Source of the DNA: K189A clade bacterium
GTDB lineage: Bacteria; Pseudomonadota; Gammaproteobacteria; Pseudomonadales; Azotimanducaceae
Reading direction: 5' to 3'
Length of the DNA: 64,000 nt
Assembly (NCBI GenBank): GCA_902565895.1
Contig: CACFGV010000004.1
Span: 26,186 to 90,185, forward strand
A program made the translations under genes and the position numbers. Positions 1 to 11,170 of this stretch are shown piece by piece (position 1 is the first letter of the stretch; each line of letters starts with the position of its first letter). Below the pieces are notes generated by a model. The model ran no database searches and was not told the origin of the DNA. It was given only the letters and a program-made list of their open reading frames with translations.

Positions 1-171
1 TCATTCTTCCAGAATAGGAGATCCTAGTCCTCTTTGACAGGTGCCCCTTTTGAGTCAATCAATTGGGGCGATCCTCGACCAATCAGTACAGTTATGGCGA
101 AAGGCGCGAGTCAGATCCAACGCTTAATCTCCAGCCCCTTTCTTTTACGAGCTAGACGAAAACTGCCCGCC
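1..171. other. left-edge non-coding stretch
   Basis: I see no convincing reading frame, RNA gene or repeat here. It lies immediately downstream of the PsiE-like gene on the minus strand, so it may hold that gene's 3' end and terminator, but I found no clear hairpin followed by a T tract. Confidence 0.4.
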
Positions 172-651
172 TTAGACATCTTTGTCGTTGCCGGATTCCT
201 TTAACTTCATAAGGCTGTGACGGTCTTTCAAAGACATAAGATACGCAGCACAGCTTAGGACAAGAATCGCTGACGCTTCCGCCACCAAGACTAAAGCCTC
301 ACTCTCTTTACTCTGCATCACTATAAGGCGGCAAAGAGCGGTTATGGCAATTATGATAGGGAGCGTGACGGGTATCCTGCTGGTCGAGTAAAAGGCACCT
401 ATCATTCCTATTATCTCAACGTAGATAAATAGTAGGAACAAATCTGGTAAACCCACTTTTCCAGCTAGATACATGTCGTTAAGAGCTTGGAAGGTAGCGA
501 CTAGGGTCAACAAACCTATCAGCGCCAAGAGAGCCTTTTCGCTAGCTATCGTCGTCCAATGCAACCTACGATTTAAAGAGTTTCGCTCCAGTAGGTTCTC
601 TAACAGATTCCCTGACTTATTCGTCTTCTCGTGACTGTCTTTCTTCTCCAT
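172..651 (-). CDS. psiE: PsiE-family phosphate-starvation-inducible membrane protein
   Basis: A small inner-membrane protein of the PsiE family, whose expression in enterobacteria responds to phosphate starvation but whose biochemical role is unknown. From the ATG at 651 it is 159 residues: a charged hydrophilic N terminus of about 30 residues, then four hydrophobic segments (roughly residues 37-57, 65-85, 92-110 and 120-140), then a short charged tail. The ATG at 651 is preferred over an upstream in-frame TTG at 669 because a GGGG-containing Shine-Dalgarno-like stretch precedes it. No Pho-box was recognised upstream and the neighbours are not phosphate genes, so phosphate regulation is family knowledge only. 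Confidence 0.75.
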   Translation of the reverse strand: MEKKDSHEKTNKSGNLLENLLERNSLNRRLHWTTIASEKALLALIGLLTLVATFQALNDMYLAGKVGLPDLFLLFIYVEIIGMIGAFYSTSRIPVTLPIIIAITALCRLIVMQSKESEALVLVAEASAILVLSCAAYLMSLKDRHSLMKLKESGNDKDV

Positions 652-990
652 ATCGACCCCATTCCACAAGTCCGTAGTGATGCTACGACCTTACCCCAAA
701 AACTGAGCCATGAGTGGAATGGGATTCCCCGATAAGGTAGCCCCAAGATCGGTGCCCATTGAAGGGAAAACGATTTATCGGCGAACAGCATTTACGAAGA
801 CTTACAGCCGGGAATTCCAATCCGAACAGACGATCAGCTACGAGCATACTTTGTTGGTTTGAGTGAAAAACCCATTCGGCAACAACCGTCGTGCGGGCCC
901 TAAAATAACAACAGCAACATTAATGCTCTGGAAAGACACAGCCAGGTTAAGGTAAGCGGTAAAGAAGCCCTTTATCCAATATTAGTGGAG
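652..990. other. intergenic region between psiE and GST gene
   Basis: About 340 bases without a gene I can support. Short open frames here have no recognisable protein character. It must carry the psiE promoter on the minus strand and the 3' end of the GST gene. A small TTAG/CTAA inverted repeat lies about 15 bases beyond the GST stop, but without a T run. Confidence 0.4.
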
Positions 991-1758
991 CTAATCTTGG
1001 ACTCCTGATACAACCTCCGTAAAGGGGAATCCCCCTAAACGATCGCTCACTCTGTTTAGATAAGCGGGAAAGACAGGATAGCCCTGTGCAAGATCCGCAA
1101 GCCATGTTTGCGGAACATGAAAGAGAATTGAGGCAAGCATCGAAGCGACAGAGAAGTCATAAACAGTGATGTTTTGACCTAACAAAAAGTCACCTTTCTC
1201 AAGCTGATTAGCAAGGGTTAACAAATCCGTCGACGCTTCAGCATCTCTATCCGCTGGGCTTAGGCTACCTACGCCGTGGAATTTCGACAAAGAAGTTTGC
1301 TTCGACACCGCGTATATAGATGCCAGCTGTTTAATGAACTTAGGCCAGCGCGGGAGGAAACAATCGATAATCTCCTCTCTTGATTCAGGTGTCATCCACT
1401 TAGACCAGACCATGTACCAGTAGAGGTTTTTTTCAGTGAGTCGTTTTAGCGCCGTCCCAAGGATCAGTTCATCGGGGCTCAAACCCTCCAACAAGTCACT
1501 TTTATGCATTCTAATGAGATGCTCGATAATGATGTCCGATTCACCTAATTCAAAATCGTCGATCTTAATCCATGGGACCTTGCCACTCGGGGATGACTTG
1601 CTGATCTTAAGAGGCATGATGAATTCTCTTTTATATTCAGCATTAAGGTATTTGAGAGCCATCTCTACTTTGACCACAAACGGGCTCAGTTGTCTCAATC
1701 CACCTGCCGGGGGCATTCCGTAAAGCGTGATCACAGCGCTGTTGTTTTCCTTGATCAT
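991..1758 (-). CDS. glutathione S-transferase family protein, metaxin/FAX-like
   Basis: A 255-residue GST-fold protein. Residues about 10-85 form a thioredoxin-like N domain that begins ITLYGMPP and contains LSPFVVKVEMAL and KVPWIKIDD, followed by ESDIIIEHL. That last element matches the (E/D)S..IIEHL glutathione/substrate-site segment typical of the metaxin/FAX branch of GSTs. A mostly helical C domain follows. Bacterial members of this branch are uncharacterised and the substrate is unknown. It lies downstream of the GMC oxidoreductase gene on the same strand with a 172-base structured gap, so co-transcription is possible. The ATG at 1758 is preceded by a weak purine-rich site. Confidence 0.75.
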   Translation of the reverse strand: MIKENNSAVITLYGMPPAGGLRQLSPFVVKVEMALKYLNAEYKREFIMPLKISKSSPSGKVPWIKIDDFELGESDIIIEHLIRMHKSDLLEGLSPDELILGTALKRLTEKNLYWYMVWSKWMTPESREEIIDCFLPRWPKFIKQLASIYAVSKQTSLSKFHGVGSLSPADRDAEASTDLLTLANQLEKGDFLLGQNITVYDFSVASMLASILFHVPQTWLADLAQGYPVFPAYLNRVSDRLGGFPFTEVVSGVQD

Positions 1759-1805
1759 AAATCGGCAACCTACCCTCTATTTTCAACTGACTTCTACGGC
1801 AAACT

Positions 1806-1861
1806 CCGGTCGTAGAGGCGAGTATTGCGACCGGCCTGGGTAGCCGATTCCAGTGCCGGTC
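1806..1861 (-). promoter_or_regulatory. overlapping, mutually exclusive hairpins
   Basis: Three arms lie in the gap between the GMC oxidoreductase and GST genes. CCGGTCG (1806-1812) can pair with CGACCGG (1828-1834). Alternatively GACCGGCCTGG (1829-1839) can pair with CCAG plus GCCGGTC (1850-1861) in an 11-pair stem with one bulged base. The middle arm is shared, so only one stem can form at a time. No T tract follows on either strand, so this is not a classical intrinsic terminator. It could be an attenuator-like switch, an mRNA-stabilising stem or a short intergenic repeat. Confidence 0.45.
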
Positions 1862-1930
1862 ACCAAAGTCACTCGTAGCTATAAATCATAGGCTGTTACA
1901 GTCCAAACAACTTATCTCTGTCACTAGCGT

Positions 1931-3523
1931 CTATTTCACATGTGCTGTTAAGAAGTCTGCGTTCTTTTCAGCAACCATGATCGTTGCTGCATTGGTATTG
2001 CCGGAAACAACATACGGCATTACCGACGCATCCACGACGGAAAGTCCTTCTAGGCCTTTAACTAATAAATTTTCGTCTACAACTTTGCCAATGCTGCAGG
2101 TGCTGGTTGGGTGGTAAACAGTACCTGCCTCCTCGCGTATGTAATCAAGCAACGCATCGTCACTCAAATTACCTTTCTCCTCTGCCGGAGAGAGCCGTGA
2201 GGTAATGCTGTCTGCTAAAGCTTCGCTCTCGAAAACTCGCAGAAGTAGTTTCATGCCATCAATCATCGTGCGGCGGTCGAGTTCAGTGCTCAGATAATTG
2301 GCCCTTATCTCCGGATGGTCGCGGTGATTAGAAGTGGTAATGTGAATTGAGCCCCGAGATTCGGGGCGGCTTTGATTAACGACAGCGCTCATCGCTGGCT
2401 GAGCCATTGCGCGAATTTTGCCGGCGTTGTTGTACAGAGTCGCACCCGACGCAAAATGGACCTGAATGTCAGGCGCTTCCAGACCGTCCCTGGTGTACCA
2501 GAATGCACCGATTGGCGCGGACCCGGTGGTGAGCGGTCCTTTACGCGCGAAAAACCACTTTAGCGCTGCCGGGATGAGTCGTGCGCCGCTGACTTCACGA
2601 TTGATCGACAGATCGGCACGGGTGCCATATACGACCTTGCACAAGAGATGATCTTGGAGATGTTCGCCGACGTCAGGTAAGTGGTGATGTACCTGAATAC
2701 CGAGCGCACTCAATCGGTCGGCGTCGCCAACACCTGAGAGCTCCAGCAGCTGCGGCGACCCGATCGCGCCGCAACTAAGAATCACATGTCGCGCCCTGAT
2801 TGTTTCAGATCGACCCGCCCTGTCTGTTTCAACTCCAACTGCTTTATTCTGCTCGAAAATAATGCGCTTTGTCTGAACCTTGACTCTTACCTCAAGATTA
2901 CTGCGGCCACGAGCGGGCTTTAGATAGGCACTGGACGTACTCCATCTGCGTCCGTTTTTCTGCGTAAATTGATAATGGCCACAACCCGCCTGATCGACTC
3001 CATTGAAATCAGCAGTTCTAGGGATGCCCTGCTCCTCCATAGCGTCAAGAAAGGTTTCCTGAATTGGCCGTTTGTCGACAACGTCCTGCACATATAACGG
3101 TCCGTCCGCACCATGAGACTCGTTAACGTGAGTTTGCTGTCGCTCAGCCTTAATAAAGTAAGGCAGAACCTCTTCCCACGACCAGCCCTTTGCGCCTGCT
3201 TGCTCCCAAGCCGCAAAATCAAGCGGCACCCCGCGAATGTAAATCATGCCGTTTATCGCACTGGAGCCTCCGAGGCCCTTGCCACGTGGCCAATAGATTC
3301 GGCGATTATTGAGTTCAGCTTCTGGTTCGGTCTCGTAAGACCAATCAAATTTCTTGTTCTTGAACGTCGCGGCCCAGCCTGCGGGCACATGCAATAATGG
3401 TGACTTATCGCCGCCGCCGGCCTCCAAAAGACAAACTCGGGTGTGCGGATTCGCACTCAGGCGATTTGCTAAGACGCAACCTGCCGAGCCTGCGCCAACA
3501 ATAACGTAGTCGTATTCTTGCAT
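1931..3523 (-). CDS. GMC-family FAD oxidoreductase (choline dehydrogenase-like)
   Basis: A 530-residue flavoenzyme of the glucose-methanol-choline family that oxidises an alcohol to an aldehyde. The N terminus YDYVIVGAGSAGCVLANRL is the FAD-binding Rossmann motif. WPRGKGLGGSSAING is GMC signature 1 and CGAIGSPQLLELSGVG is signature 2. The C-terminal region holds YHPTSTCSIGKVVDENL and SGNTNAATIMVAEK, which carry the active-site His/Asn. It resembles BetA and alkane-linked alcohol dehydrogenases, but no betaine genes (betB, betI, transporters) are nearby, so the substrate is open. An AGGAA ribosome site precedes the ATG at 3523. Confidence 0.85.
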   Translation of the reverse strand: MQEYDYVIVGAGSAGCVLANRLSANPHTRVCLLEAGGGDKSPLLHVPAGWAATFKNKKFDWSYETEPEAELNNRRIYWPRGKGLGGSSAINGMIYIRGVPLDFAAWEQAGAKGWSWEEVLPYFIKAERQQTHVNESHGADGPLYVQDVVDKRPIQETFLDAMEEQGIPRTADFNGVDQAGCGHYQFTQKNGRRWSTSSAYLKPARGRSNLEVRVKVQTKRIIFEQNKAVGVETDRAGRSETIRARHVILSCGAIGSPQLLELSGVGDADRLSALGIQVHHHLPDVGEHLQDHLLCKVVYGTRADLSINREVSGARLIPAALKWFFARKGPLTTGSAPIGAFWYTRDGLEAPDIQVHFASGATLYNNAGKIRAMAQPAMSAVVNQSRPESRGSIHITTSNHRDHPEIRANYLSTELDRRTMIDGMKLLLRVFESEALADSITSRLSPAEEKGNLSDDALLDYIREEAGTVYHPTSTCSIGKVVDENLLVKGLEGLSVVDASVMPYVVSGNTNAATIMVAEKNADFLTAHVK

Positions 3524-3758
3524 GACTTATTCCTGTTAATAAGCAACCCAACATCCGACGCTGGTATCTGTTTTCACAAATACAGCACCATCAAATACGA
3601 TATTCACACTGGCGAGCGACAGCAAGTCTTCGCTCAATAAGATTTATGAGCCTGCATAAAGCACGATATTGCTTGTCATACTTTCCAGAACTAGCTGTTC
3701 CATTCCCCGCAAATCCAGCGCACTGGCGTGCCGCGCCATCGCGCCTGTGAGGGCTAGA

Positions 3759-6866
<3,108 letters not shown>

Positions 6867-6921
6867 TTAACCTAGATCAACGGCGCGAGTCGCCAAATAA
6901 TAGTTATGCGAGAATATTAAA

Positions 6922-7689
6922 ATGGGTGTTTCGGCACATTATCCGAGTTTAGCAGGGCGGCTGGTATTTATTACTGGCGGCGCCACAGGCATTGGCGCGG
7001 CACTGGTAGAGGCTTTCACAAAACAAAATGCTCGGGTCGCCTTTATCGATGTACAGGCCCAGGCTGCCGATAGCTTGCTCGCAAGCCTTAGTAACCAGGG
7101 GTTCGAGCCACCCTGGTTTCGATCAGTGGATGTAACCAAGGTTGAAGATCTGCAGCGAGCGATTCACGATGCCGCCGAAGAACTGGGGCCATTGCAGGTG
7201 CTAGTGAACAACGCAGCAAATGATCAACGCCATGCCCCAAAAGACCTAACCCCTGAGACGTGGCGTCAGTGCATGGCCATTAACTTAGATGCGACCTTCT
7301 TCGCCGCGCAAGCCGCTACCGCTGTGATGGCCCCTAAACGACACGGTGCCATTATCAACTTCGGTTCGATTAACGCGTTGCTTGGGCCCCCGAATATGCC
7401 TGGTTACGTGACTGCGAAGGCAGGCATCATGGGGCTGACTAAATCTCTGGCGAAAGCCTATGGCGAACACAACCTTCGCGTGAACGCCATATTGCCGGGA
7501 TGGGTGGCCACAGAGCGCCAGTTACAAACCTGGCTAACACCTGAAGCAGAGAGTGAGTGGATGCAGCAGGTAGCGCTGCAATCACGATTGATGCCACAGG
7601 ATGTCGCCAACCTCGCTCTTTTCTTGGCCTCTGATGACAGCAACATGATCAGCGGCCAAAGCTTTGTCATTGATGGCGGACGCACCTAA
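6922..7689 (+). CDS. SDR-family NAD(P)-dependent oxidoreductase
   Basis: A 255-residue classical short-chain dehydrogenase. It has the cofactor motif TGGATGIG at about 18-25, an NNAA motif at 96-99, and the catalytic Ser149, Tyr162 and Lys166 (YVTAK). The C-terminal SGQSFVIDGG is typical of FabG-like and sugar/polyol SDRs. The acidic FID at the end of beta-2 favours NAD over NADP. Its divergent position beside beta-galactosidase suggests a possible galactose-dehydrogenase-like role in an oxidative galactose route, but that is inference from context only. Confidence 0.85.
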   Translation: MGVSAHYPSLAGRLVFITGGATGIGAALVEAFTKQNARVAFIDVQAQAADSLLASLSNQGFEPPWFRSVDVTKVEDLQRAIHDAAEELGPLQVLVNNAANDQRHAPKDLTPETWRQCMAINLDATFFAAQAATAVMAPKRHGAIINFGSINALLGPPNMPGYVTAKAGIMGLTKSLAKAYGEHNLRVNAILPGWVATERQLQTWLTPEAESEWMQQVALQSRLMPQDVANLALFLASDDSNMISGQSFVIDGGRT

Positions 7690-7743
7690 CGTTTGGCGCC
7701 CGCGCCGAATTCGCTAGCTCAGGCTTCAGGCAGAACAGCGCCG

Positions 7744-8355
7744 CTAGCTCAACTCAATGGCATACTTAAATGCTGGCCGCCCCTCAATATTGGCCACGTA
7801 GCGCTTTAAATGTTCCATGTCATCTGTAACACAGCCAAGCCTATTGCTCATAAAAACCGCGTGGCCAAGCATAATATCCGCAGCTGAAAACTCGCCAATT
7901 AAATAGTCCTTGCCCGTAAGCGCTTCGTTCACTGGCGCTAAAGCTTTCGACAAGAGTCTTTGCGCTTGAGCTAACGCTGTCTCGTCACGTCGATCCGGTG
8001 GCAATAGCACTGTCTGCACAACAATGGTATTCACCGGTGGCATTACCATGCCTTCACAGTAGTGAAACCATTGTAGGTACTCAGGATACAACGATGATTC
8101 TGCGGCCGGTTTTAAACCACCATTCTTGTGCCGCTCAAGCACGTATTCACAAATCGCACCGGACTCAAAAATGCTGATCTCGCCGTCTTCAAGTACTGGA
8201 ACTCGGCCCAGGGGATGACGCGCCCGATGTTCATCAGACTTTAGATCTTTCGGATGAAACGCCATCTTATTGATCTCGTACTCGAGGCCCAGCTCCTCTA
8301 GTAACCAAACTATGCGGCCGGCTCTGGAGTTTGGAGCAAAGTGTAGCTTCAACAT
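7744..8355 (-). CDS. glutathione S-transferase family protein
   Basis: A 203-residue canonical two-domain GST. The N-terminal thioredoxin-like domain (1-80) contains LHFAPNSRAGRIVWLLEELGL, the cis-proline segment GRVPVLEDG and the gamma-glutamyl-binding FESGAICEYV. The helical C domain contains LIGEFSAADIMLGH, the conserved N-capping-box/hydrophobic-staple motif. The start at 8355 is chosen over an upstream ATG at 8427 because an AGAGGGG ribosome site lies just ahead of it and the first residues match the family N terminus. It is a single gene, convergent with the SDR gene. The substrate is unknown. Confidence 0.88.
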   Translation of the reverse strand: MLKLHFAPNSRAGRIVWLLEELGLEYEINKMAFHPKDLKSDEHRARHPLGRVPVLEDGEISIFESGAICEYVLERHKNGGLKPAAESSLYPEYLQWFHYCEGMVMPPVNTIVVQTVLLPPDRRDETALAQAQRLLSKALAPVNEALTGKDYLIGEFSAADIMLGHAVFMSNRLGCVTDDMEHLKRYVANIEGRPAFKYAIELS

Positions 8356-8439
8356 GAATCCCCTCTCTATATTTCTGTGGCGACTTAAACTAGCGACGCG
8401 AGTGCGACTTTTCAACTCTCCCCGCATTTAGCGTTCTAG

Positions 8440-8468
8440 TTGACAGCGCGTGTCGGAAACACGATAAC
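8440..8468 (+). promoter_or_regulatory. sigma70-type promoter giving a predicted leaderless mRNA
   Basis: A perfect TTGACA (8440-8445) is followed by a 17-base spacer and GATAAC (8463-8468, four of six matches to TATAAT). The ATG of the next gene begins only six bases after the -10 element. The expected transcription start therefore falls on the A of the start codon. No Shine-Dalgarno sequence can fit, which suggests leaderless translation. Confidence 0.55.
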
Positions 8469-8474
8469 CCTATT

Positions 8475-9173
8475 ATGCGAGTGGTTTCTTGGAACATGCA
8501 AAAGAACGCTGCTGCCTGGCCCTATTTGGCTGGCTTCCTGCGCGCCGACTTCGCGTTCGTACAGAATCCTCCACCATTGCCGGATAGCGTCAACGGTTTA
8601 CTGATCCACTCCGCCCAACATGTCGGAAAACGAAGCGTGTTGTACGCCAGCGGTTCCAACGGATATCGCTTGCGTTCGACTATGTCGCTGAGTTCTGGCG
8701 GTGTGGTCGCAACCTTCTGCAAGCCAGGTCAGGAGGACTTACACCTGTTGGACGTGAATCCATGGACTTCCGTAACTCTGGAGTCGGCGACGCAGATGGT
8801 TCGAGAGCTGGGTCGAGCCAATAGTTTTTTTGCGAAGAAACTGCCCAAAAGAGTGATCTTTGCCGGCCACTTAGTAGACAACAGCCCGGCCTCACAAAAA
8901 CGCCAGCGCGGCTTTATTCGTAGTTGGAGTCGACCGTCTGAGGACGAGTTCAAACCTTTGGCAAAGGTCGGTCTGCGCGATTGCGCGACCAAATTCGCAA
9001 CGCCACTGCTCCCCACAGCAAGGGGCAATAACGGCGACACAGTGGACGACAAGCCATTTTTTTGGGCGAGCAAAGACGCTTATGACAATTTGCGCCAGCT
9101 CAATGTTTTTTTAGACGACCAAATCTTGGCCTTCGGTCACTGCAATCCGATCGTAGCGGACTACAATTTCTAG
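8475..9173 (+). CDS. degenerate endonuclease/exonuclease/phosphatase (EEP)-fold-like protein
   Basis: 232 residues beginning MRVVSWNMQKN, which matches the first strand of the EEP/ExoIII superfamily (IVSWNxN). The C terminus FGHCNPIVADYNF fits the closing S-D-H-x-P-V-V-A strand. Catalytic positions are largely lost. The metal-binding Glu expected in LxLQE is replaced (FVQNPP). The GDFN motif reads AGHLVDN. The Asp of the terminal Asp-His pair is Gly, although the His remains. I therefore infer a fold relative that is probably not an active nuclease. It is a single gene with its own strong promoter. Assignment to EEP rests only on terminal motifs. Confidence 0.5.
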   Translation: MRVVSWNMQKNAAAWPYLAGFLRADFAFVQNPPPLPDSVNGLLIHSAQHVGKRSVLYASGSNGYRLRSTMSLSSGGVVATFCKPGQEDLHLLDVNPWTSVTLESATQMVRELGRANSFFAKKLPKRVIFAGHLVDNSPASQKRQRGFIRSWSRPSEDEFKPLAKVGLRDCATKFATPLLPTARGNNGDTVDDKPFFWASKDAYDNLRQLNVFLDDQILAFGHCNPIVADYNF

Positions 9174-9212
9174 CGACCGCTTACAGGAAGGGAGCACTTG
9201 TTGGCCAGAATC

Positions 9213-9434
9213 TTATTGTCCAGGTGGTGCCCGCTTTTTCTTTTGCGACAGCAGCCATTTGATCACCCGAGCTACGCCGTAAAGATAAGCAAGAAACAAA
9301 GGCCAAAATAGATACGGATCACGACTGGGTGGCAACATCCAACTGAACAGCAAAAAACCACCAACGAACCCCAAAACGCTGCCAAAGAAAATTGCCAGGT
9401 CCATAATCAACGCGGAGAATGTATTTTTGCTCAC
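9213..9434 (-). CDS. small two-helix membrane protein, unknown
   Basis: 73 residues starting at a GTG (9434). There are two hydrophobic segments (about 8-30 and 42-60) and a strongly basic C-terminal tail (LSQKKKRAPPGQ), which suggests an inner-membrane hairpin with a cytoplasmic tail. The family is not recognised. It is divergent from the DUF188 gene at 9492. Codon use and the hydrophobic pattern look protein-like, but nothing shows function. Confidence 0.5.
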   Translation of the reverse strand: MSKNTFSALIMDLAIFFGSVLGFVGGFLLFSWMLPPSRDPYLFWPLFLAYLYGVARVIKWLLSQKKKRAPPGQ

Positions 9435-9491
9435 TCCGTCAGCCTAAGCGAGACAGGATCAAAACGGCGTGGATGTAACTTGGAGTAGTTC

Positions 9492-9935
9492 ATGGCAATT
9501 TGGGTGGATGCTGATGCCTGTCCAAAGGCTATTAAAGCGATCATATGCAAAGCTGCTGAGCGCAAGAAGATAACGACAGTATTCGTCGCCAATCACTTTA
9601 TACAAATGCCACCATCCAAAGTGATTTCCAGCCTACACGTCGCTCAAGGCTATGATGTCGCAGACAGCACTATTCTTAAACGCATGCGAATAGGTGACTT
9701 AGTGATCACCGCCGATGTTCCATTGGCTGCCGAGGTCATTGCCAACCAAGGCGTTGCGCTTAATCCGCGAGGTACTTTGTACACTCAAGAGAATATCAAG
9801 GGCTTGTTGCAACTACGTAACAACGCAGAGCAGCTGCGCGATTTGGGACAACTGCGAGGCGGTCCCTCGACGTTGGATAAACGTAACATTCAAGAATTTG
9901 CTAATGCGCTAGACCGCTTTCTAGCCAAAACCTAG
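9492..9935 (+). CDS. YaiI/YqxD family (DUF188) protein
   Basis: A 147-residue member of the UPF0178/DUF188 family with a PIN-like/NYN nuclease-related fold. It begins IWVDADACPKAIKAIICKAAER, the family's hallmark with two Asp and one Cys near the N terminus. DLVITADVPLAAEVI and ALNPRGTLYT follow, also family-typical. Length matches the usual 145-155 residues. No function has been proved for the family; the acidic residues suggest metal-dependent hydrolysis. A GGAG ribosome site lies seven bases before the ATG. Confidence 0.88.
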   Translation: MAIWVDADACPKAIKAIICKAAERKKITTVFVANHFIQMPPSKVISSLHVAQGYDVADSTILKRMRIGDLVITADVPLAAEVIANQGVALNPRGTLYTQENIKGLLQLRNNAEQLRDLGQLRGGPSTLDKRNIQEFANALDRFLAKT

Positions 9936-9952
9936 TCGTCCCTCGCGCTTCT

Positions 9953-10381
9953 TTACGCGCTGCGCATCGCATAAAGCACCCTTCCGCGCGCGCACAAAAC
10001 ACCCTCATCGTTAGTCACACTGACTTCCACGCTACACAATTGGCGACCACGTTTGATGACAACAGCCTCAGCATCAATCCAAAATCCGTGAGCTTGGCGC
10101 AGGTAAGTCACCGCTAAATCCGCGGTGCCTGCAGGGACGGTCGTATCCGACAACTCACTGAACACAGCAACGATGGTCGCCATATCAATCATAGTGGCAA
10201 TCACGCCACCGTTGACGCTACCGCCAATGCCCGTAGGCGTTGACTCAGTTCGCTGCAAGCGCAGTCGCCCAAAGTCTTTTCGCTGTTCCGCCACTGTTAG
10301 ACCGAGGTAACGATGAAATGGATTGCTGTTAAAGTCGTTAATAAAGTCCTGCGGGTTGGCCTTTGCGTCCGTTCGCAACAT
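9953..10381 (-). CDS. PaaI-family hotdog-fold thioesterase
   Basis: 142 residues from the ATG at 10381, chosen because a GGAGGG ribosome site precedes it and the longer frame adds a non-family N terminus. The hotdog core contains NPFHRYLGLTV, GGSVNGGVIATMIDMATIVAV (catalytic Asp region) and ADLAVTYLRQAHG, as in PaaI/YbdB acyl-CoA thioesterases. It probably hydrolyses acyl- or aromatic-acyl-CoA. It converges on the DUF188 gene with a 17-base gap. The substrate cannot be told from sequence. Confidence 0.82.
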   Translation of the reverse strand: MLRTDAKANPQDFINDFNSNPFHRYLGLTVAEQRKDFGRLRLQRTESTPTGIGGSVNGGVIATMIDMATIVAVFSELSDTTVPAGTADLAVTYLRQAHGFWIDAEAVVIKRGRQLCSVEVSVTNDEGVLCARGRVLYAMRSA

Positions 10382-10492
10382 CGTCGAGCCCTCCAAATTT
10401 TTGTTAATGCAGCAGCGTTTCACGGCGATAAAGAAAACGCCATACGGCGATGGTATTCGAACTATGCCGTCGTTAGAATGCGCCCTCACGAA

Positions 10493-10566
10493 GGCTGGGT
10501 GGCAGAGTGGCTATGCAGCGGACTGCAACTCCGTTAACGCCGGTTCGATTCCGGCCTCAGCCTCCA
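10493..10566 (+). tRNA. tRNA-Cys (GCA)
   Basis: A full cloverleaf. The acceptor stem GGCTGGG pairs with CTCAGCC. The anticodon stem GCGGA/TCCGT closes a seven-base loop CTGCAAC with anticodon GCA at 10525-10527. The T arm contains GGTTCGATTCC. The discriminator is T and the CCA end is encoded (10564-10566). It lies next to pgsA as in many gammaproteobacteria, where glyW-cysT-leuZ follow pgsA. Here it is alone and points toward pgsA instead of following it. Confidence 0.95.
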
Positions 10567-10585
10567 TCTATTCCTGGAACTAAAT

Positions 10586-11158
10586 CTATTTGTCTTGAGC
10601 AGACTCCAACCCCTTCTTGAGCGTTGGCCATGCCGCTTGCAAATAGACACTCATTGACCACAACGTCATGAGAGCAGCCAAATACAACAGCGCGTAGGCC
10701 GCAAGCATAAACGGCGACTCCGAACTCGGCGGCACTGCCAACAAGACGGTGATCGCGATCATCTGCAAAGACGTTTTTATTTTGCCCAAATAGCTCACTG
10801 CTACAGTGACCGAGCTGTTCATTTCAGCCATCCATTCACGTAACGCACTGATCACGATTTCGCGGCCAACAATGACTAAACCTGGCAAGGTCAACCAAAT
10901 ACTCGCGTGCTCAGCTAAAAGTACGACTAAGGCGCTAACCACAATGAGTTTGTCAGCTACCGGGTCCAAGAATGCGCCAAATGGTGTGGTTTGGTTTAGG
11001 CGCCTGGCTAGGTATCCGTCTAACCAGTCTGTAGCTGCAGCCAGTGCGAACAGTGTAGCTGCAACGATGTAGGTGGAGGCGCCCGGCGATAAATACACAA
11101 TCACGAAGACTGGAACCAATAATATGCGGGCAACAGTAATGATGTTTGGTAAGTTCAC
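10586..11158 (-). CDS. pgsA: CDP-diacylglycerol-glycerol-3-phosphate 3-phosphatidyltransferase
   Basis: Makes phosphatidylglycerol phosphate, the committed step to phosphatidylglycerol and cardiolipin, in the inner membrane. The 190 residues contain the CDP-alcohol phosphotransferase signature DG..AR........G...D...D, seen here as DWLDGYLARRLNQTTPFGAF then LDPVADK. About five transmembrane helices are predicted. It begins MNLPNIITVARILLVPVFV, a family-typical N terminus. It lies 12 bases downstream of uvrC, the conserved uvrC-pgsA pair. Confidence 0.95.
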   Translation of the reverse strand: MNLPNIITVARILLVPVFVIVYLSPGASTYIVAATLFALAAATDWLDGYLARRLNQTTPFGAFLDPVADKLIVVSALVVLLAEHASIWLTLPGLVIVGREIVISALREWMAEMNSSVTVAVSYLGKIKTSLQMIAITVLLAVPPSSESPFMLAAYALLYLAALMTLWSMSVYLQAAWPTLKKGLESAQDK

Positions 11159-11170
11159 CGTCTCGCTGTC

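Noticed and set aside
10493..10566. A glyW-cysT-leuZ style tRNA cluster next to pgsA
   Set aside because: Only tRNA-Cys is present; I found no Gly or Leu tRNA fold in the flanking bases.
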